DNA of 60,108 nt from a virus. The notes beneath the pieces are model-generated. The model was not told where the DNA came from. It saw only the letters and a program-made list of their open reading frames with translations, and searched no databases. Positions 11,201 to 19,705 of the stretch are shown here, one piece after another. How positions within the stretch are numbered: the stretch's first letter is position 1; every line of letters begins with the position of its first letter. Where the stretch lies: positions 1 through 60,108 of IMG/VR virus record IMGVR_UViG_3300008262_000065; one strand, given 5' to 3'. The position numbers were made by a program, and so were the translations under genes.

Positions 11201-14200
11201 TTTATACTGCTTTCTTAGAGATTCTATTTTTTTAGCTAAAGCAATATTCAAATAAGGCAGATTGAATATTACATCTTCTCCATCTTTTTTATAAGATATT
11301 TTACCCGAAGCAATATTAGATGCAGTAGTTACTACACGACTATTAGGAGCATGAGACTCTGAGAATATATCTTCAGCACTATAATCTTCTTGGTATCCAT
11401 TTATTGTTTTTACTGTAGGATTATTTTCCCCTGCAACAACATCTTCTTCTCCTGTAAGTTTAACACCAACTCCTTCTTTTTCTAAATCTGATATTATAGA
11501 TTCAGACTTAGCTTTTATCTCAGGAGAACGATACATTGCATCCTTAATCTTAAAGTCTTTGTTATCTCCCTTATTTTCTACGAATCCAAATTTCTTATAG
11601 AAATCAGTAAGCCTTTTAACTGACTGTCCACCAAAGTCTGTTGATGGTGTAAGAGTAATCTTTAAGCCATTAGCATCAGCATATTTTATTATCTCTTCCA
11701 TCACTTTAGTTCCAACACCTGTATTCCTCTTGTCTTCAGGAACTACAATTCTTGAAAGAGTAATGTCTCCTTTATCTAAGTTACCCGTAAGGTCTAACTG
11801 AACACCATACCTCTCTTCAAGCTGAGTAGAAAAATCAATAGGGTTTATTTTTTCTTCTGCTCTGAACTCAACCTTTCTATTGGATGCCTGAAGTATAGAC
11901 TCAAGGTCAGATACCTCTTGCTCAATCGCAGTACGTTCAGCTACCAAATTACTTACCTCATCTACCTGCTTCTTGTTCGCATTGTATACGTTGTTCTCAA
12001 TGTCAGATAGTGTGGCTCCCTCAGCAACCTTCTCAGCTAATGCAGTGATGACACCATTAGCTTTATCTTCCTCTAAGGTATCGAAGTTTGCAAGGTCCTC
12101 TTCTGTATAGTCAATACGCTGACTAATTGATTCAGTAATCTCATCGAGGCGTGTCTTTGAAGACACTAAATCCTCTTGTGCTTGGGCTACTTCTTCTTTA
12201 GTTTTTTCGGCAACGACTTGAGGTTCTGTTTTGGGTTTTCCTTCCTCCACCGTTTCGCTAATTCCGGTTTCTGACTGAACAGGAACCGCACTTGGGCTTT
12301 GCTTTTGAATGGCATCTTTTAATTTTTTATTATATATACTGAGTGCTTCTTTATCATTATCTATAGTTACACGAGCACGAAGAAGTCTGCGACTATTCAT
12401 GTTGTCTAACTCCTTCGCAAATTGTTCACGAGTCATAACCTTACCACCCATGATGATTTTAGATACACCTTGACGAGTACCTACAATATCATTAATGTCA
12501 ACTGCAATTGTTTCACCATCTCCTACTTTTGTTTTGCTCTCAGGAAGTAGTTTCTTAGTCTCAGATATTAAAGCAATCTCTTTATTGATATTGTTAATCT
12601 TGTCTTTATTTATTGTTTTCCGGGCTTCTGTTGAAGACAGTTCATTTCTTGCAGCCAACAAATTCATCACCCTCGCCTCAACCTTTTTACCATTACCAAC
12701 AAGACGGCTTGTTGTTCCAACAGATACAAGTTCACGTGCATCTCTACGTAAACCTACATTCTGCTGAATGCGTTGGTTAACAGAGGCATCAATCTTCCCA
12801 AGCTTCTGCATATTGTTAGCCCACTGAGATATTCTTTCATCGCTAACATTCTCACGGGCTACACGGTCTATACTTGTCAAGTCATAAGCCAATTCTTTTT
12901 TGGCTTGGTCTTGTGATTGAAGGAATAGATTCGCTGCCATGCTTGATACATTACTACCAAGACCGCCTAATGCTTCGAGTCCAATTTCTTTTGCATTTAT
13001 CTCTTGACCTGCTACCACTTGTGCAGTAAACTCACCAAATGCTTCTGCTGCCGGGTCATAAACAATCCTTTCCCCAACTTGTGTTGCAATTTTTACAGGA
13101 ACTGTAGCTAATTTACTTGTCGTAAATACCTTACCCGCAATACCACTTGTAAGATAATCAACTACTGCAATAGGTATACCTCTTTTTAAACCTAATTCAG
13201 ACCCTTCACTCCATACTGTGTCATCTAAAAGAGCAGCCTCTACTTGTTTTGGGTCTAAAATATTGTAGCCTTTTTCACGCATTGTGTCCATGATAGAGTT
13301 GGTATACTCTAATGCGAACTGCGTTACTGAAAGACCAATCTTCATACCTCTAACTCCACCTGCTATAGCACCACCTGTTACAGTTGCAGGGGCTAATGGT
13401 CCACCTGCTAATCCTGCAATAGCACCTGTTGCTGCACCTGCAGCACCCATAGTTGGTACTATTTTTATACCCATAGGTGCCATTTGAGCCAAAGTAGTAA
13501 CAACAAGTGTTGACAATGCTTCTGCAGGGTCAGAGAAGAAAGTTTTTGAGAACTCTCCATCACGAGCCAAATTGATTCTTGTCATTACTCGTGATTGACC
13601 GCCTGAAGCATCCATGAGATTCTCAGTAATTATTCTTGCTACCTCTTGTCTATCACTTATATTCTTTACATCCTTTAACCCTAATGTCAATAATGCTATT
13701 TGCTCTGCTGCTTGACCATTATCTATAGCATTTCCTACAGATGAAATAAACCCGGCTAAGTTTTCCTCATAATCACCATTGCCTTCTTTGTTCCACTTTG
13801 CATCGTAGTATGTCTTAGACAATTCATATTTATCAGCAGCAGATTGTTTAGCTGCTTTTACTTTTACTAATTGAGCAGTAAGACTTTTGATATTCTCAGC
13901 ATCTTGTGGTGTCTTAGGAACTATAGTACTTATTTTCTCAATAGGCACATTGTATAGTTCCATTGCAGTTTGATTTAAAGAATCATACTCTTGCTTTGCT
14001 ATAGAATTAATCTTTATGGCTTCTCCTGCAATCTCATTCTGACGCTTTGCAAGGACTTCATCAAATGCTTCACGTGTACTTTGAATAGGTCCATCTTCAA
14101 AACCCATGAACTCTACATCATATACCTCTTCAAGAAGAACATCTTTTTTATTTAGAACATCTTCTCTTTTTTTCTCAAGTTCATCTGTTGAATATTGATA

Positions 14201-15577
14201 TAAACTCTTACCATCTTCACTGAAGTACTGAGGATTTTTTAATTTTTGCTCAGGAGTTATTATCTTGCCATCAAGCAAGTTATCAATTAAATCAAGTTCA
14301 TCTTGGAGTTTGGTATAGTTCTCATACTTCTTTTTCTCAGCATAGTAATCTAATCCCTTTTCTTTATAGAATGCTTGACCTTCAATATCAAAAGCATCAA
14401 TATCTTTCCAATCTCCCTCAGCAAAGTCTTTAGCCTCTTTATCAGAAGCAAACTCAAATACCTCACCACGCCTGCTTGCTTCAGCAAATGCCTCTTCAAA
14501 TGGCAACTCCATCCAATCCCTTTTGTCTGTGGTATAAGCTGCGTTTGGGTCTTTAGGGAATAATGTAGGAACTACAAAGAACCTACCATCTTGCTCAAAT
14601 GATGTGAACTTTACAGTTGAATAGGTACCATCATCATTTAATCTACCCACTTCTCTCATTCTCTGAGCACGAAGTGCTTTGCCTATATAGTCCTCAGATT
14701 TTTCTTCTTCACGCCCTTGCGCATATAAAGTAAGAAAGCTACGAAGCTTTTCAGATTCAGCAACTTCTGTAGAAGTAAGGAATGGGTCTAAGTCAATTTC
14801 AATTTCATGCTTACCATCAGATGTACGAACATACATTGAATCACCTGTGCCGGATTCTTCAAAATGAAACCCATAGGCATTGAATCTATTGTTTAATTCA
14901 GGAACTACATCTCCTTCTTCTTTATCAATAAGGTTTGCATTTACATCCTGTATGTACTGTTGAAACTGAGCATCTTGATTTGCTGCAATATTGCTGCTCT
15001 TTATAAGTTTCTCTTCTTCTTGAGCCTTTAATATGTCTGCTTTCTTTTGTTGCTCTTTTAACTTATTAGTTTCATCAACTATGGTTTCATATTTTTCTAA
15101 AGCTTGTGGAGCACCAAAGTCAGTTGTAGTTATAAGAGTATTATCTTTTGCTATAACCTCAACTCGCTGAGGTGGAGCAGGTGGGGTAGCAGGCTCATTA
15201 AAATAAATAGCATCTACTCCACCTTTAGGAACTCTTGACGAAAGGAAGTCCTCTTCCTTTTTTGCACCAAGATTTAATGCATACTCATTGGTACCTGATG
15301 ATTCCGAAGAACCAATCCCCGATAAGAATTCCGAACCTGAGATGGGAGCCGGGGCTTCTTTTTTTTTTATAGGTTCAATTATGGACGGAGCAGGACCAAC
15401 ACCAAATTGCCTAACGAATTCTTCTTTTGATTTTGTGTATGCACCACTTGAAACAAGACCATTATATAGTTTGTCTTGATATATAGAGTCTTGCATTTGT
15501 TTTTGAAATTCATCAAAAGATTTTGTATATGCGCCACTTGATACAAGACCATCATATAATTTTCTCAATCCATCCAT
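5249..15577 (-). CDS. Giant polyvalent/internal virion protein (3442 aa) with zincin motif
   Basis: This protein fills about 17 percent of the window and is probably packaged in the virion and ejected into the host, as for other giant late proteins next to internal virion genes. Visible parts, in order: two N-terminal repeats of LYxGLVSSGAYTKS; a Gly/Ala-rich hydrophobic region near residues 690-750; a GNAT-like segment near 1240-1345 (RNTGVGTKV, then FYKKFGF); a conserved phage region with AALSPQNDW near 1540; a metalloprotease zinc motif HEFGH at about 1978-1982; a repeated helical segment near 2190-2330; and an LPD38-like region near 2750-2900. Hydrophobic segments recur near the C-terminus. 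Polyvalent proteins of this sort are known in phages and mobile elements. I see no DFDxD RNA polymerase motif. Confidence 0.75.
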   Translation of the reverse strand: MDGLRKLYDGLVSSGAYTKSFDEFQKQMQDSIYQDKLYNGLVSSGAYTKSKEEFVRQFGVGPAPSIIEPIKKKEAPAPISGSEFLSGIGSSESSGTNEYALNLGAKKEEDFLSSRVPKGGVDAIYFNEPATPPAPPQRVEVIAKDNTLITTTDFGAPQALEKYETIVDETNKLKEQQKKADILKAQEEEKLIKSSNIAANQDAQFQQYIQDVNANLIDKEEGDVVPELNNRFNAYGFHFEESGTGDSMYVRTSDGKHEIEIDLDPFLTSTEVAESEKLRSFLTLYAQGREEEKSEDYIGKALRAQRMREVGRLNDDGTYSTVKFTSFEQDGRFFVVPTLFPKDPNAAYTTDKRDWMELPFEEAFAEASRRGEVFEFASDKEAKDFAEGDWKDIDAFDIEGQAFYKEKGLDYYAEKKKYENYTKLQDELDLIDNLLDGKIITPEQKLKNPQYFSEDGKSLYQYSTDELEKKREDVLNKKDVLLEEVYDVEFMGFEDGPIQSTREAFDEVLAKRQNEIAGEAIKINSIAKQEYDSLNQTAMELYNVPIEKISTIVPKTPQDAENIKSLTAQLVKVKAAKQSAADKYELSKTYYDAKWNKEGNGDYEENLAGFISSVGNAIDNGQAAEQIALLTLGLKDVKNISDRQEVARIITENLMDASGGQSRVMTRINLARDGEFSKTFFSDPAEALSTLVVTTLAQMAPMGIKIVPTMGAAGAATGAIAGLAGGPLAPATVTGGAIAGGVRGMKIGLSVTQFALEYTNSIMDTMREKGYNILDPKQVEAALLDDTVWSEGSELGLKRGIPIAVVDYLTSGIAGKVFTTSKLATVPVKIATQVGERIVYDPAAEAFGEFTAQVVAGQEINAKEIGLEALGGLGSNVSSMAANLFLQSQDQAKKELAYDLTSIDRVARENVSDERISQWANNMQKLGKIDASVNQRIQQNVGLRRDARELVSVGTTSRLVGNGKKVEARVMNLLAARNELSSTEARKTINKDKINNINKEIALISETKKLLPESKTKVGDGETIAVDINDIVGTRQGVSKIIMGGKVMTREQFAKELDNMNSRRLLRARVTIDNDKEALSIYNKKLKDAIQKQSPSAVPVQSETGISETVEEGKPKTEPQVVAEKTKEEVAQAQEDLVSSKTRLDEITESISQRIDYTEEDLANFDTLEEDKANGVITALAEKVAEGATLSDIENNVYNANKKQVDEVSNLVAERTAIEQEVSDLESILQASNRKVEFRAEEKINPIDFSTQLEERYGVQLDLTGNLDKGDITLSRIVVPEDKRNTGVGTKVMEEIIKYADANGLKITLTPSTDFGGQSVKRLTDFYKKFGFVENKGDNKDFKIKDAMYRSPEIKAKSESIISDLEKEGVGVKLTGEEDVVAGENNPTVKTINGYQEDYSAEDIFSESHAPNSRVVTTASNIASGKISYKKDGEDVIFNLPYLNIALAKKIESLRKQYKSITGSGKAAKEEKEKIKKEINKVAKKILSEFTDVMSQNLLALYDTLTPEFVKDSKQWYVGANRMANAIANKYNMTVEQVGGIIAALSPQNDWFNNVSVAERTIEIMSKYADTKLTKDIVDRAVKYNSDKSGTPNAFAEILIDLFNKIGEVSINEAQNKNDGTFIQATILRAFDQAINSPKVAITNPTGAFVGFDTTPVRWNSTSEISKAINIFRNGDVKNVNENLGNGNKVRNFYNNIVDPNSSTPYVTADTHALSAALNSPISANDASGFGLFNGSLEPTYALVKEAYIRAAQVAGILPREMQSITWEAQRIGINDKNRTEVKKQELFNYISESRKNKETAYERATELIARNRSADPTWGKSNGIRTQKSIEDIRREVRLRAEQRISDLSSLRGTTQRGMGDTTPKLGRGTAGRASLSEGVGTKGTVQNGLTQQQFTDALAEGNLSNATKLANFLNKVFPSVTISTDKVSFDTIMSQVGTEMYMRGNQIVYGVTVDGDVYINPDVHNSESDLFNTTVHEFGHVWTDYLQTSEKGRQLYQRGTQLVEDGIANDENVKKIFDAQMKKYPDNRARAINETMAILIGNKGEVIVNQSVKSNFKNWLLDVFKFIKEKFKMSKDLTAEDVQNLTLDGFIETALADIFSGEEISLTEAQKKSLKNPDAMFSSTQSMQSIIQQARANGFSDAAIKQVLLNRGFRANDIKNALIVNIDVDTNLPREFANIQGGIAKGYQLFTDIRAQLQRFAHSGPRGGIRKEQTKTWSEIREKAIELLKAHPIYQAQSDDIQVNTNTPLPPAFANIKDGLQLFTDVLTELKRFSNLNARGVVGRTRTKTAEEIRAKAISLLKAHRVYKTQSNTVQMGLISAFDRALDARPSTVQMELISAFDRTLNTSANTNVTRQIAAIRNNLRQRRIGAKELQQAKIAVKNLIRSVLPKSDTYSQVQINKLISIISNATEDTILADTEKVMAIVQQQRAKMKTSVIENMMKLVIKKAKVSIGKSGKRRGRGLDARGQQFFKNIKSILEAVVKNDTEFMTKLANELLDADSKGLIEEAIQKELLGEQLTQDEIKLIDKAYAFDTFGDLMTMELEDVQQLYNELQTARAESIMRLRTRREVRNLKYKAINKQATDQIAELYPELFISEVKDVALSNDKIAQLNVGENVLIQDTSSPNQPKIKAVVKFKDPNGLYVDITDGSQIYRIVLNGGQNKFKVLKTETVVREKTNGELTQDRAAIRLAFQKLQIWSGFKKLAARWNFTTITGMKDFMRNRILHIGSLMNLFDNDAKGLTFFRDNIYRPLNRMDEKSKVGYFLEMTNLDAMANSIPGITKGYKQIRNMLQTGIHEFVINGGKEIYNADKLLRIYALSLNDDQNKKLKAMGWNDAQIQKIKDIVGPQAIEFTNKLVDYFSNDYYESVNKVYSNVNDVNLGYISNYFPTITQAKKVNKDMLDNGDFSGIFNAETAPALKERTDKTGVIELNYDFTDVVESHFVTMEKYKAYAEGVKDMNAIFNNDAFNVLLEESGLQQVVRRSVNFAITPNAGQKEKQTALGKMMTKFTGYALSFKAIQILKQATSFINAYEDYRYFSKDSRIPKAIQAPIDMMMFMVDSAKVIATLPKQVRKAYGMSANVRDRMLKGIEGDVYGLETGSSVFTPINKRTDIWARAVRAFKTGAAGPTVLGDILGVMGYMVNYNRNIANGMTEAQALEAFNNYNATAQSRRGTEKSPIQQNSSEMARAFTMFGSTTFLQINKVLTAQTNIFRAIKERKMPSSKDIRAFAINLGVANALFVGTSNLAKYIKGDDEDREEVIRQMKRAMLGLNLIESIPLVGTAVESALSYIEGEEGRRGDGVVNPYMQIYRKIQKATEEDTTWGMVQPVIEITIGAQLDPFIGLYNGFAEGFDEEAMYDILGISKSYRPTQEKEGSDTPQNKPMTKEDMKRYYPEMYEQLYGPYSNSLESDPAYEAYRKEIDAELQRAKDAAHGYVPKEK
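12151..12166. repeat. Dispersed 16-bp inverted repeat, copy in giant gene
   Basis: GTGTCTT-TG-AAGACAC lies within the giant gene. On the coding (minus) strand it is read as VSSKT, a different frame from the copies in the helicase and the GNAT-like gene. Confidence 0.9.
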
Positions 15578-15581
15578 ACTA

Positions 15582-15589
15582 CAAAGTTA
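15582..15589 (-). promoter_or_regulatory. Bacteroidota-type -7 box TAACTTTG
   Basis: On the minus strand TAACTTTG ends only 4 bases before the ATG of the giant gene at 15577. If used, transcription would start at or next to the start codon and give a nearly leaderless mRNA. No clear TTG is seen at the -33 position. Confidence 0.4.
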
Positions 15590-15610
15590 TATTTTTTTTA
15601 TTCGTGTTTA

Positions 15611-17515
15611 TTATAGATTATTAGCCCAACCCGGAGTATTGGTTTTTGTAGGTGTAACAGTTGAAAGTGGTTTTGATTCTGCTGCTTTTTTATCTGCTTC
15701 TGCTTGTGCTGCTGCTGATTTTTCTGCTCTTGTTTTCTCATATTGAATTTTTGCAACAGGGAATTTCTGTTCAGCAGAAGCAACACTTGCTGCTAAAGCT
15801 TTCAATGATTCAATATAATTTTTAGAGTTATTAGCATTGGTACCATCAAAACTTAATTCAAGTACCTTTTTATCTTTTGCATCTTTAATTAAAACTACAT
15901 CAGAAGGACTACCATCTCCTGTTGCCTTATACCCTTGTAATCCCGGTATAGCACCCAATATACCATTGAAGTAATCAATCGCACCATCTTCATTATCTTT
16001 ATAGGTTTTTAATGTTCCTTCACTAAACAATGTTCCAACATAATTTTTAAACTCTTCGTCTGTATTCATCTGCTCGGCTTGTGAACTTTTTTCATATGTC
16101 TTATTAAGATTTTTACCATATGCTCCTTGTTCAGAACCTCTACGTACTGCATTCATATCAAGAGTAGGGTCAAGGAATCTTCCAACTGTAGCTACAAAAT
16201 CATTATAGTCTCCAAAGTTAAATGTTTTTGTAATACCACTTCTTGTTATAGAAAGACCACTTTTTGTCCTATTAACTGCAGTAACATCGGGACTTGCTAA
16301 TACCCAACTCAATGCAGAATCTATCTCATCAGAAGTACCACCGTATAGTTTTCCTATCATATTACCTGAATCTGCATCAGCTTTTTTCTTATTACTCGCT
16401 TCAACTTGCCATTGTTGTACAGGCTGAGGCTGCTGCTCTTGGGTTACTTGTACACTTGTCTTTCTATCAAGAGCATTACGTGTCTGAGCACGTAGGAACT
16501 TAGTAGCTGCCTCTGTTTGCTTCTCACTAAATACAGGCTTAGGCATACCTGAGCCATCATCTTCTAATAAGATATACTTCTCATTTGTCTTTGCCAATTC
16601 AGGGTCAAACGTAGGCTCATAAAAATCTTTAGTACCCGGTACCTTGTCAATTGCATCAGTCAATAGGCTCAACTGATTATATGGATTTGACAATTGAGCA
16701 TTTATAGAATTCATCTCCCACTCTTGATAAGCAGTAACTGTCTTCTTATCCTCATCTGACAATCGAGTTCTATTCGTTGGGTCCAATATCTCTGTTACAT
16801 TAGCCATCTTATAAAGACCCGCTACTTTTGCAATTGAAGCAGTTTGAAATTCTCCCAATGCGCTAACCTCTCTATCTACTGAACCAACATAATCAAACCT
16901 ATCCAACTTGACATTCATCCTATTCCTAAGTTGGTTTACAGTTAGATACTTGTCAGGGTTCTCTTCCATAACCATCACCTCTTTACCATCAACAACCTTC
17001 TTGGTCATCCCGGCAAGACTTACTGTATAGTTAGTTGGATTGATATACGCTTTAGTATTCTTGAAATTACTTAGACCCTCTACCTGCTCCATAAGCCAAG
17101 CCTCAGTATCCTGAGATTCACCTGCTTGGTATCTCTTCATTGCTTCTGATGCTTTTTCTTGATACTCTTTTGCAACTTGGAACATCTGATTGGTACCATC
17201 ATTTAGATTCTGACGAGCAACGGTATAGTCTTTTACTTTAAGCATACCACTCTTCAATAGTCTGTCCTGAAGCAAACGTGCTTGTGATGCATCAGCTGCA
17301 TATCCTAATATCCATTCATTGGCTGATTTAAAATCCCCGGTAGGAGCATTAGATAATGTTTCACCAAACTCTCTCGATGCTTGGTCTATTGCATCTTTCT
17401 TTTCTTCACGCAGTCTATCCTCTTCACGGAGCATATCAACTACGTTCTTACCTATCTCAGACCAATTTATCTGAGCATCTATATTCCGTTCAGCGTATTT
17501 ATAATATGTTGCCAT
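15611..17515 (-). CDS. Probable internal virion protein
   Basis: This 634-residue protein is predicted mostly helical and charged. Its N-terminus (NWSEIGKNVVDMLREEDRLREEKKDAIDQ) and a Lys/Ala-rich, coiled C-terminus (EKTRAEKSAAAQAEADKK) resemble ejection or cargo proteins of podoviruses. It lies between a gp14-like internal virion protein and the giant polyvalent protein, and the three genes are tightly packed, so they probably form an ejectosome-like set. No catalytic motif is visible. Confidence 0.55.
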   Translation of the reverse strand: MATYYKYAERNIDAQINWSEIGKNVVDMLREEDRLREEKKDAIDQASREFGETLSNAPTGDFKSANEWILGYAADASQARLLQDRLLKSGMLKVKDYTVARQNLNDGTNQMFQVAKEYQEKASEAMKRYQAGESQDTEAWLMEQVEGLSNFKNTKAYINPTNYTVSLAGMTKKVVDGKEVMVMEENPDKYLTVNQLRNRMNVKLDRFDYVGSVDREVSALGEFQTASIAKVAGLYKMANVTEILDPTNRTRLSDEDKKTVTAYQEWEMNSINAQLSNPYNQLSLLTDAIDKVPGTKDFYEPTFDPELAKTNEKYILLEDDGSGMPKPVFSEKQTEAATKFLRAQTRNALDRKTSVQVTQEQQPQPVQQWQVEASNKKKADADSGNMIGKLYGGTSDEIDSALSWVLASPDVTAVNRTKSGLSITRSGITKTFNFGDYNDFVATVGRFLDPTLDMNAVRRGSEQGAYGKNLNKTYEKSSQAEQMNTDEEFKNYVGTLFSEGTLKTYKDNEDGAIDYFNGILGAIPGLQGYKATGDGSPSDVVLIKDAKDKKVLELSFDGTNANNSKNYIESLKALAASVASAEQKFPVAKIQYEKTRAEKSAAAQAEADKKAAESKPLSTVTPTKTNTPGWANNL

Positions 17516-17518
17516 GTC

Positions 17519-18466
17519 TTATCTATTAGGAATATAGAATGGATTCATGAACTGTGCATCTATATTAGGAATTCCTAATAGTTTTGCACGTTGGTCTGCA
17601 CTTAAATTGTATGGGTTGATATATGACTTGCTATTATCAATACCACCATAGTTCAGGTAGTCACTACCAATTTGAGATAGGTTGCCTTGAGGCATCTTAG
17701 ACATACCTTGAAACTGTGCCATAAACTTAGGGTCATTAAACAACTGCATCTTCTGCTCAGTGGTTAAGTTCGGAAACAACTTGCTCATATCTTGAGGAGT
17801 CATTTGACCAACCTGATTGGTACTAAGCGGTGTGTTAGTCGCAGGTGTGTTAGTTGCAGATGTAGTAGTAGGCACAATAGGTAGTCCCGTCAATGGGTCA
17901 ATGCCTTTTTTTCTTGCGTATAATGGGTACAATGAAAGACCCTGCGTCACCAAACTTGTAACACCCTGTATGCCCTGCTGAGTAGCAAGACCCTTAGCCT
18001 CTGCTGCTTGCGCTGCTGCTAATTGAGCACCCTCTACTTCACTCAAGTCTAACTGTATCCCAACATCACGCAGTCGTGCATCTTCTTGTGCAGATAGCTT
18101 CTCAAGACCCATCATCTCTTGACCCATTGCCGTTGCAATCTCACGCTGACCCTGTTGTTGCGCCATCTGAACACGACCTGCAACTGCTGCTGCACCACGT
18201 TCACTCTCTTTACCCGCCTCAATAGCCTGTGCTCCCGCAGCTATAATAGCCTCACGTTCCAATTCATATGGCTCCTTCTGAATTGCTAATTGGTCATAGT
18301 AATTCACCTCAAGCTTTTTACGAGCCTCAGCCATCATCTTAGATGCCTCGTCTTCTGCTTGTTGTTGTATCTTCCTTTGCTTACGAGCCTGAGCAAAAGA
18401 CATCCCGGTTGTTGCTGCGGTTGTTGCTAAACCAACCCCTGCTGCTACAGTTGTAAATGCTGCCAT
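17519..18466 (-). CDS. Internal virion (gp14-like) protein
   Basis: This 315-residue protein starts with a hydrophobic Ala/Gly/Thr segment (AAGVGLATTAATTGMSF) followed by a long Gln/Ala/Glu coiled coil, and ends with a Pro/Asn/Gln-rich region. This plan is typical of small internal virion proteins such as the T7 gp14 type found in podoviruses and crAss-like phages. It starts immediately after the GNAT-like gene and precedes the 634-residue internal protein. Function by context and architecture only. Confidence 0.6.
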   Translation of the reverse strand: MAAFTTVAAGVGLATTAATTGMSFAQARKQRKIQQQAEDEASKMMAEARKKLEVNYYDQLAIQKEPYELEREAIIAAGAQAIEAGKESERGAAAVAGRVQMAQQQGQREIATAMGQEMMGLEKLSAQEDARLRDVGIQLDLSEVEGAQLAAAQAAEAKGLATQQGIQGVTSLVTQGLSLYPLYARKKGIDPLTGLPIVPTTTSATNTPATNTPLSTNQVGQMTPQDMSKLFPNLTTEQKMQLFNDPKFMAQFQGMSKMPQGNLSQIGSDYLNYGGIDNSKSYINPYNLSADQRAKLLGIPNIDAQFMNPFYIPNR

Positions 18467-18467
18467 T

Positions 18468-18878
18468 TTAAAATACTTTAATCATTTCAGTTGTGTACTT
18501 ATCACCCTCGATATATCCAAGAGTCTTATATGTCTCAATAAGTCCTCTGTGCTTTATCAAAGCGTAACAATATTTATGCCCCAAGTTTTTTGCGATATTC
18601 GTTAGTGTCTCAATCAGCAAACCAATTGCCTGTTGGCGTTGTGGCTTCTTCCTGTAATCTTTATTTGACACTATCCAATCCACCCAAGCTACACCACTAT
18701 TGGTAGTATAGAGAAATCCTGCACATATTGGAGTAGTGTCTTCAAAGACACACAATCCACCTATGCCATCCGCAGGAAGGAAGTCTTTCTTTGGTGGCTC
18801 CCAACCCCAAGATTCCCACCATCCCACAAGGAAGTCGGAGTAATCGGTTTCTTTTAAAGGTTGAATATCTAATTCCAT
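18468..18878 (-). CDS. GNAT-family acetyltransferase-like protein
   Basis: A 136-residue protein with the overall GNAT pattern: a first beta hairpin (GLCVFEDTTPICAGFLYTT), an acceptor strand (AWVDWIVSNKDYRKK), a helix after a degenerate acetyl-CoA loop (RQQAIGLLIETLTNIAKNLG) and a final strand ending TLGYIEGDKY. Small GNATs of this kind are often found among phage late genes, perhaps modifying virion or host proteins. One copy of the dispersed inverted repeat is inside it and is read as VFEDT in the first beta hairpin. Confidence 0.65.
   Translation of the reverse strand: MELDIQPLKETDYSDFLVGWWESWGWEPPKKDFLPADGIGGLCVFEDTTPICAGFLYTTNSGVAWVDWIVSNKDYRKKPQRQQAIGLLIETLTNIAKNLGHKYCYALIKHRGLIETYKTLGYIEGDKYTTEMIKVF
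18736..18751. repeat. Dispersed 16-bp inverted repeat, copy in GNAT-like gene
   Basis: GTGTCTT-CA-AAGACAC, read on the coding (minus) strand as VFEDT. Confidence 0.9.
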
Positions 18879-18884
18879 ATACTA

Positions 18885-18892
18885 CAAATTTA
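18885..18892 (-). promoter_or_regulatory. Bacteroidota-type -7 box TAAATTTG
   Basis: TAAATTTG on the minus strand lies 6 bases before the ATG of the GNAT-like gene at 18878. It would drive the internal virion genes with an almost leaderless start. The -33 element is not clear. Confidence 0.4.
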
Positions 18893-19696
18893 CGGAAAAC
18901 TTTTCATCACATCAGACTCCACTGCAAACAACTCAGTCTTATCAGTATTGTTGTTCTCAATTGTGAATATGCAATAGTGACCCAATACACCATGAGACTC
19001 AGCAATAGAGTTCTTGATGTACAGGTAGTATGCAGTTGCAATTGATGGCAAAGAACCTGAAGGAACAGTTGTGTCAACCACTATGAAGTTTTGTCCTGAT
19101 GGATAGTTCTGAACCACATCAGTAATCTTACCAATAAATACAGGAGTGCTATATGGTGGTGGTGCACTGTATAGGTTGTCGCCAATGCTCACGATATTGC
19201 CAATAGATACTAATGGAGATATTGAGAAGTTTATCACAACCGCTGCAGGTACTGCCGTATTTATAGAAACGCTTCTACCTATACCGTTCAACGACCTCAA
19301 TGGGAACTCTTGACCCGCAGTAGCAGGAGTAGTACCCGCATTTCTGATGAATGCATACCAAGACGCTTCCTTCTTCTCAAACCAAGTCTTATTAATAAAC
19401 CCGGTAGTTTGAATGTCTGTCTCAATTTCTGCTTCCCATGCATGGTCTCCCTCTAAGTTTAGAGTCTTGAACAATTTGTTTTCTAATGGTGCATCATTGA
19501 ATACACTCTGAATACGAGATGTATACTGAACACCATAGAAGTTATTCCTCACGGGATTGACATTGTGACGATACAGATTTCCACCCTTAAAGGTGTAGAA
19601 GAACTGATTCATTCCTATCATCCAATCAGGATAGAAGGAGAAGAAGGATGTCCATCCTGTTACTCCATCGTCATATGTTAATGTATAGTTTGACAT
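18890..19696 (-). CDS. Virion structural protein (tail-associated)
   Basis: This 268-residue protein is rich in aromatic residues at its N-terminus (YDDGVTGWTSFFSFYPDWM) and predicted mainly beta. Its opening and the ENKLFKTLNLEG segment resemble a tail-associated protein found in Bacteroidota podoviruses; I cannot assign a role. It sits between the Cys-rich tail protein and the GNAT-like gene in the late operon, so a role in tail or fibre attachment is likely. Confidence 0.55.
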   Translation of the reverse strand: MSNYTLTYDDGVTGWTSFFSFYPDWMIGMNQFFYTFKGGNLYRHNVNPVRNNFYGVQYTSRIQSVFNDAPLENKLFKTLNLEGDHAWEAEIETDIQTTGFINKTWFEKKEASWYAFIRNAGTTPATAGQEFPLRSLNGIGRSVSINTAVPAAVVINFSISPLVSIGNIVSIGDNLYSAPPPYSTPVFIGKITDVVQNYPSGQNFIVVDTTVPSGSLPSIATAYYLYIKNSIAESHGVLGHYCIFTIENNNTDKTELFAVESDVMKSFP

Positions 19697-19705
19697 ATCT
19701 ATTTT

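Noticed and set aside
5249-15577. Giant protein as a virion RNA polymerase of the crAss type
   Set aside because: No DFDxD-type catalytic motif could be found by reading; the visible motifs are a zincin, a GNAT-like segment and LPD-like regions.
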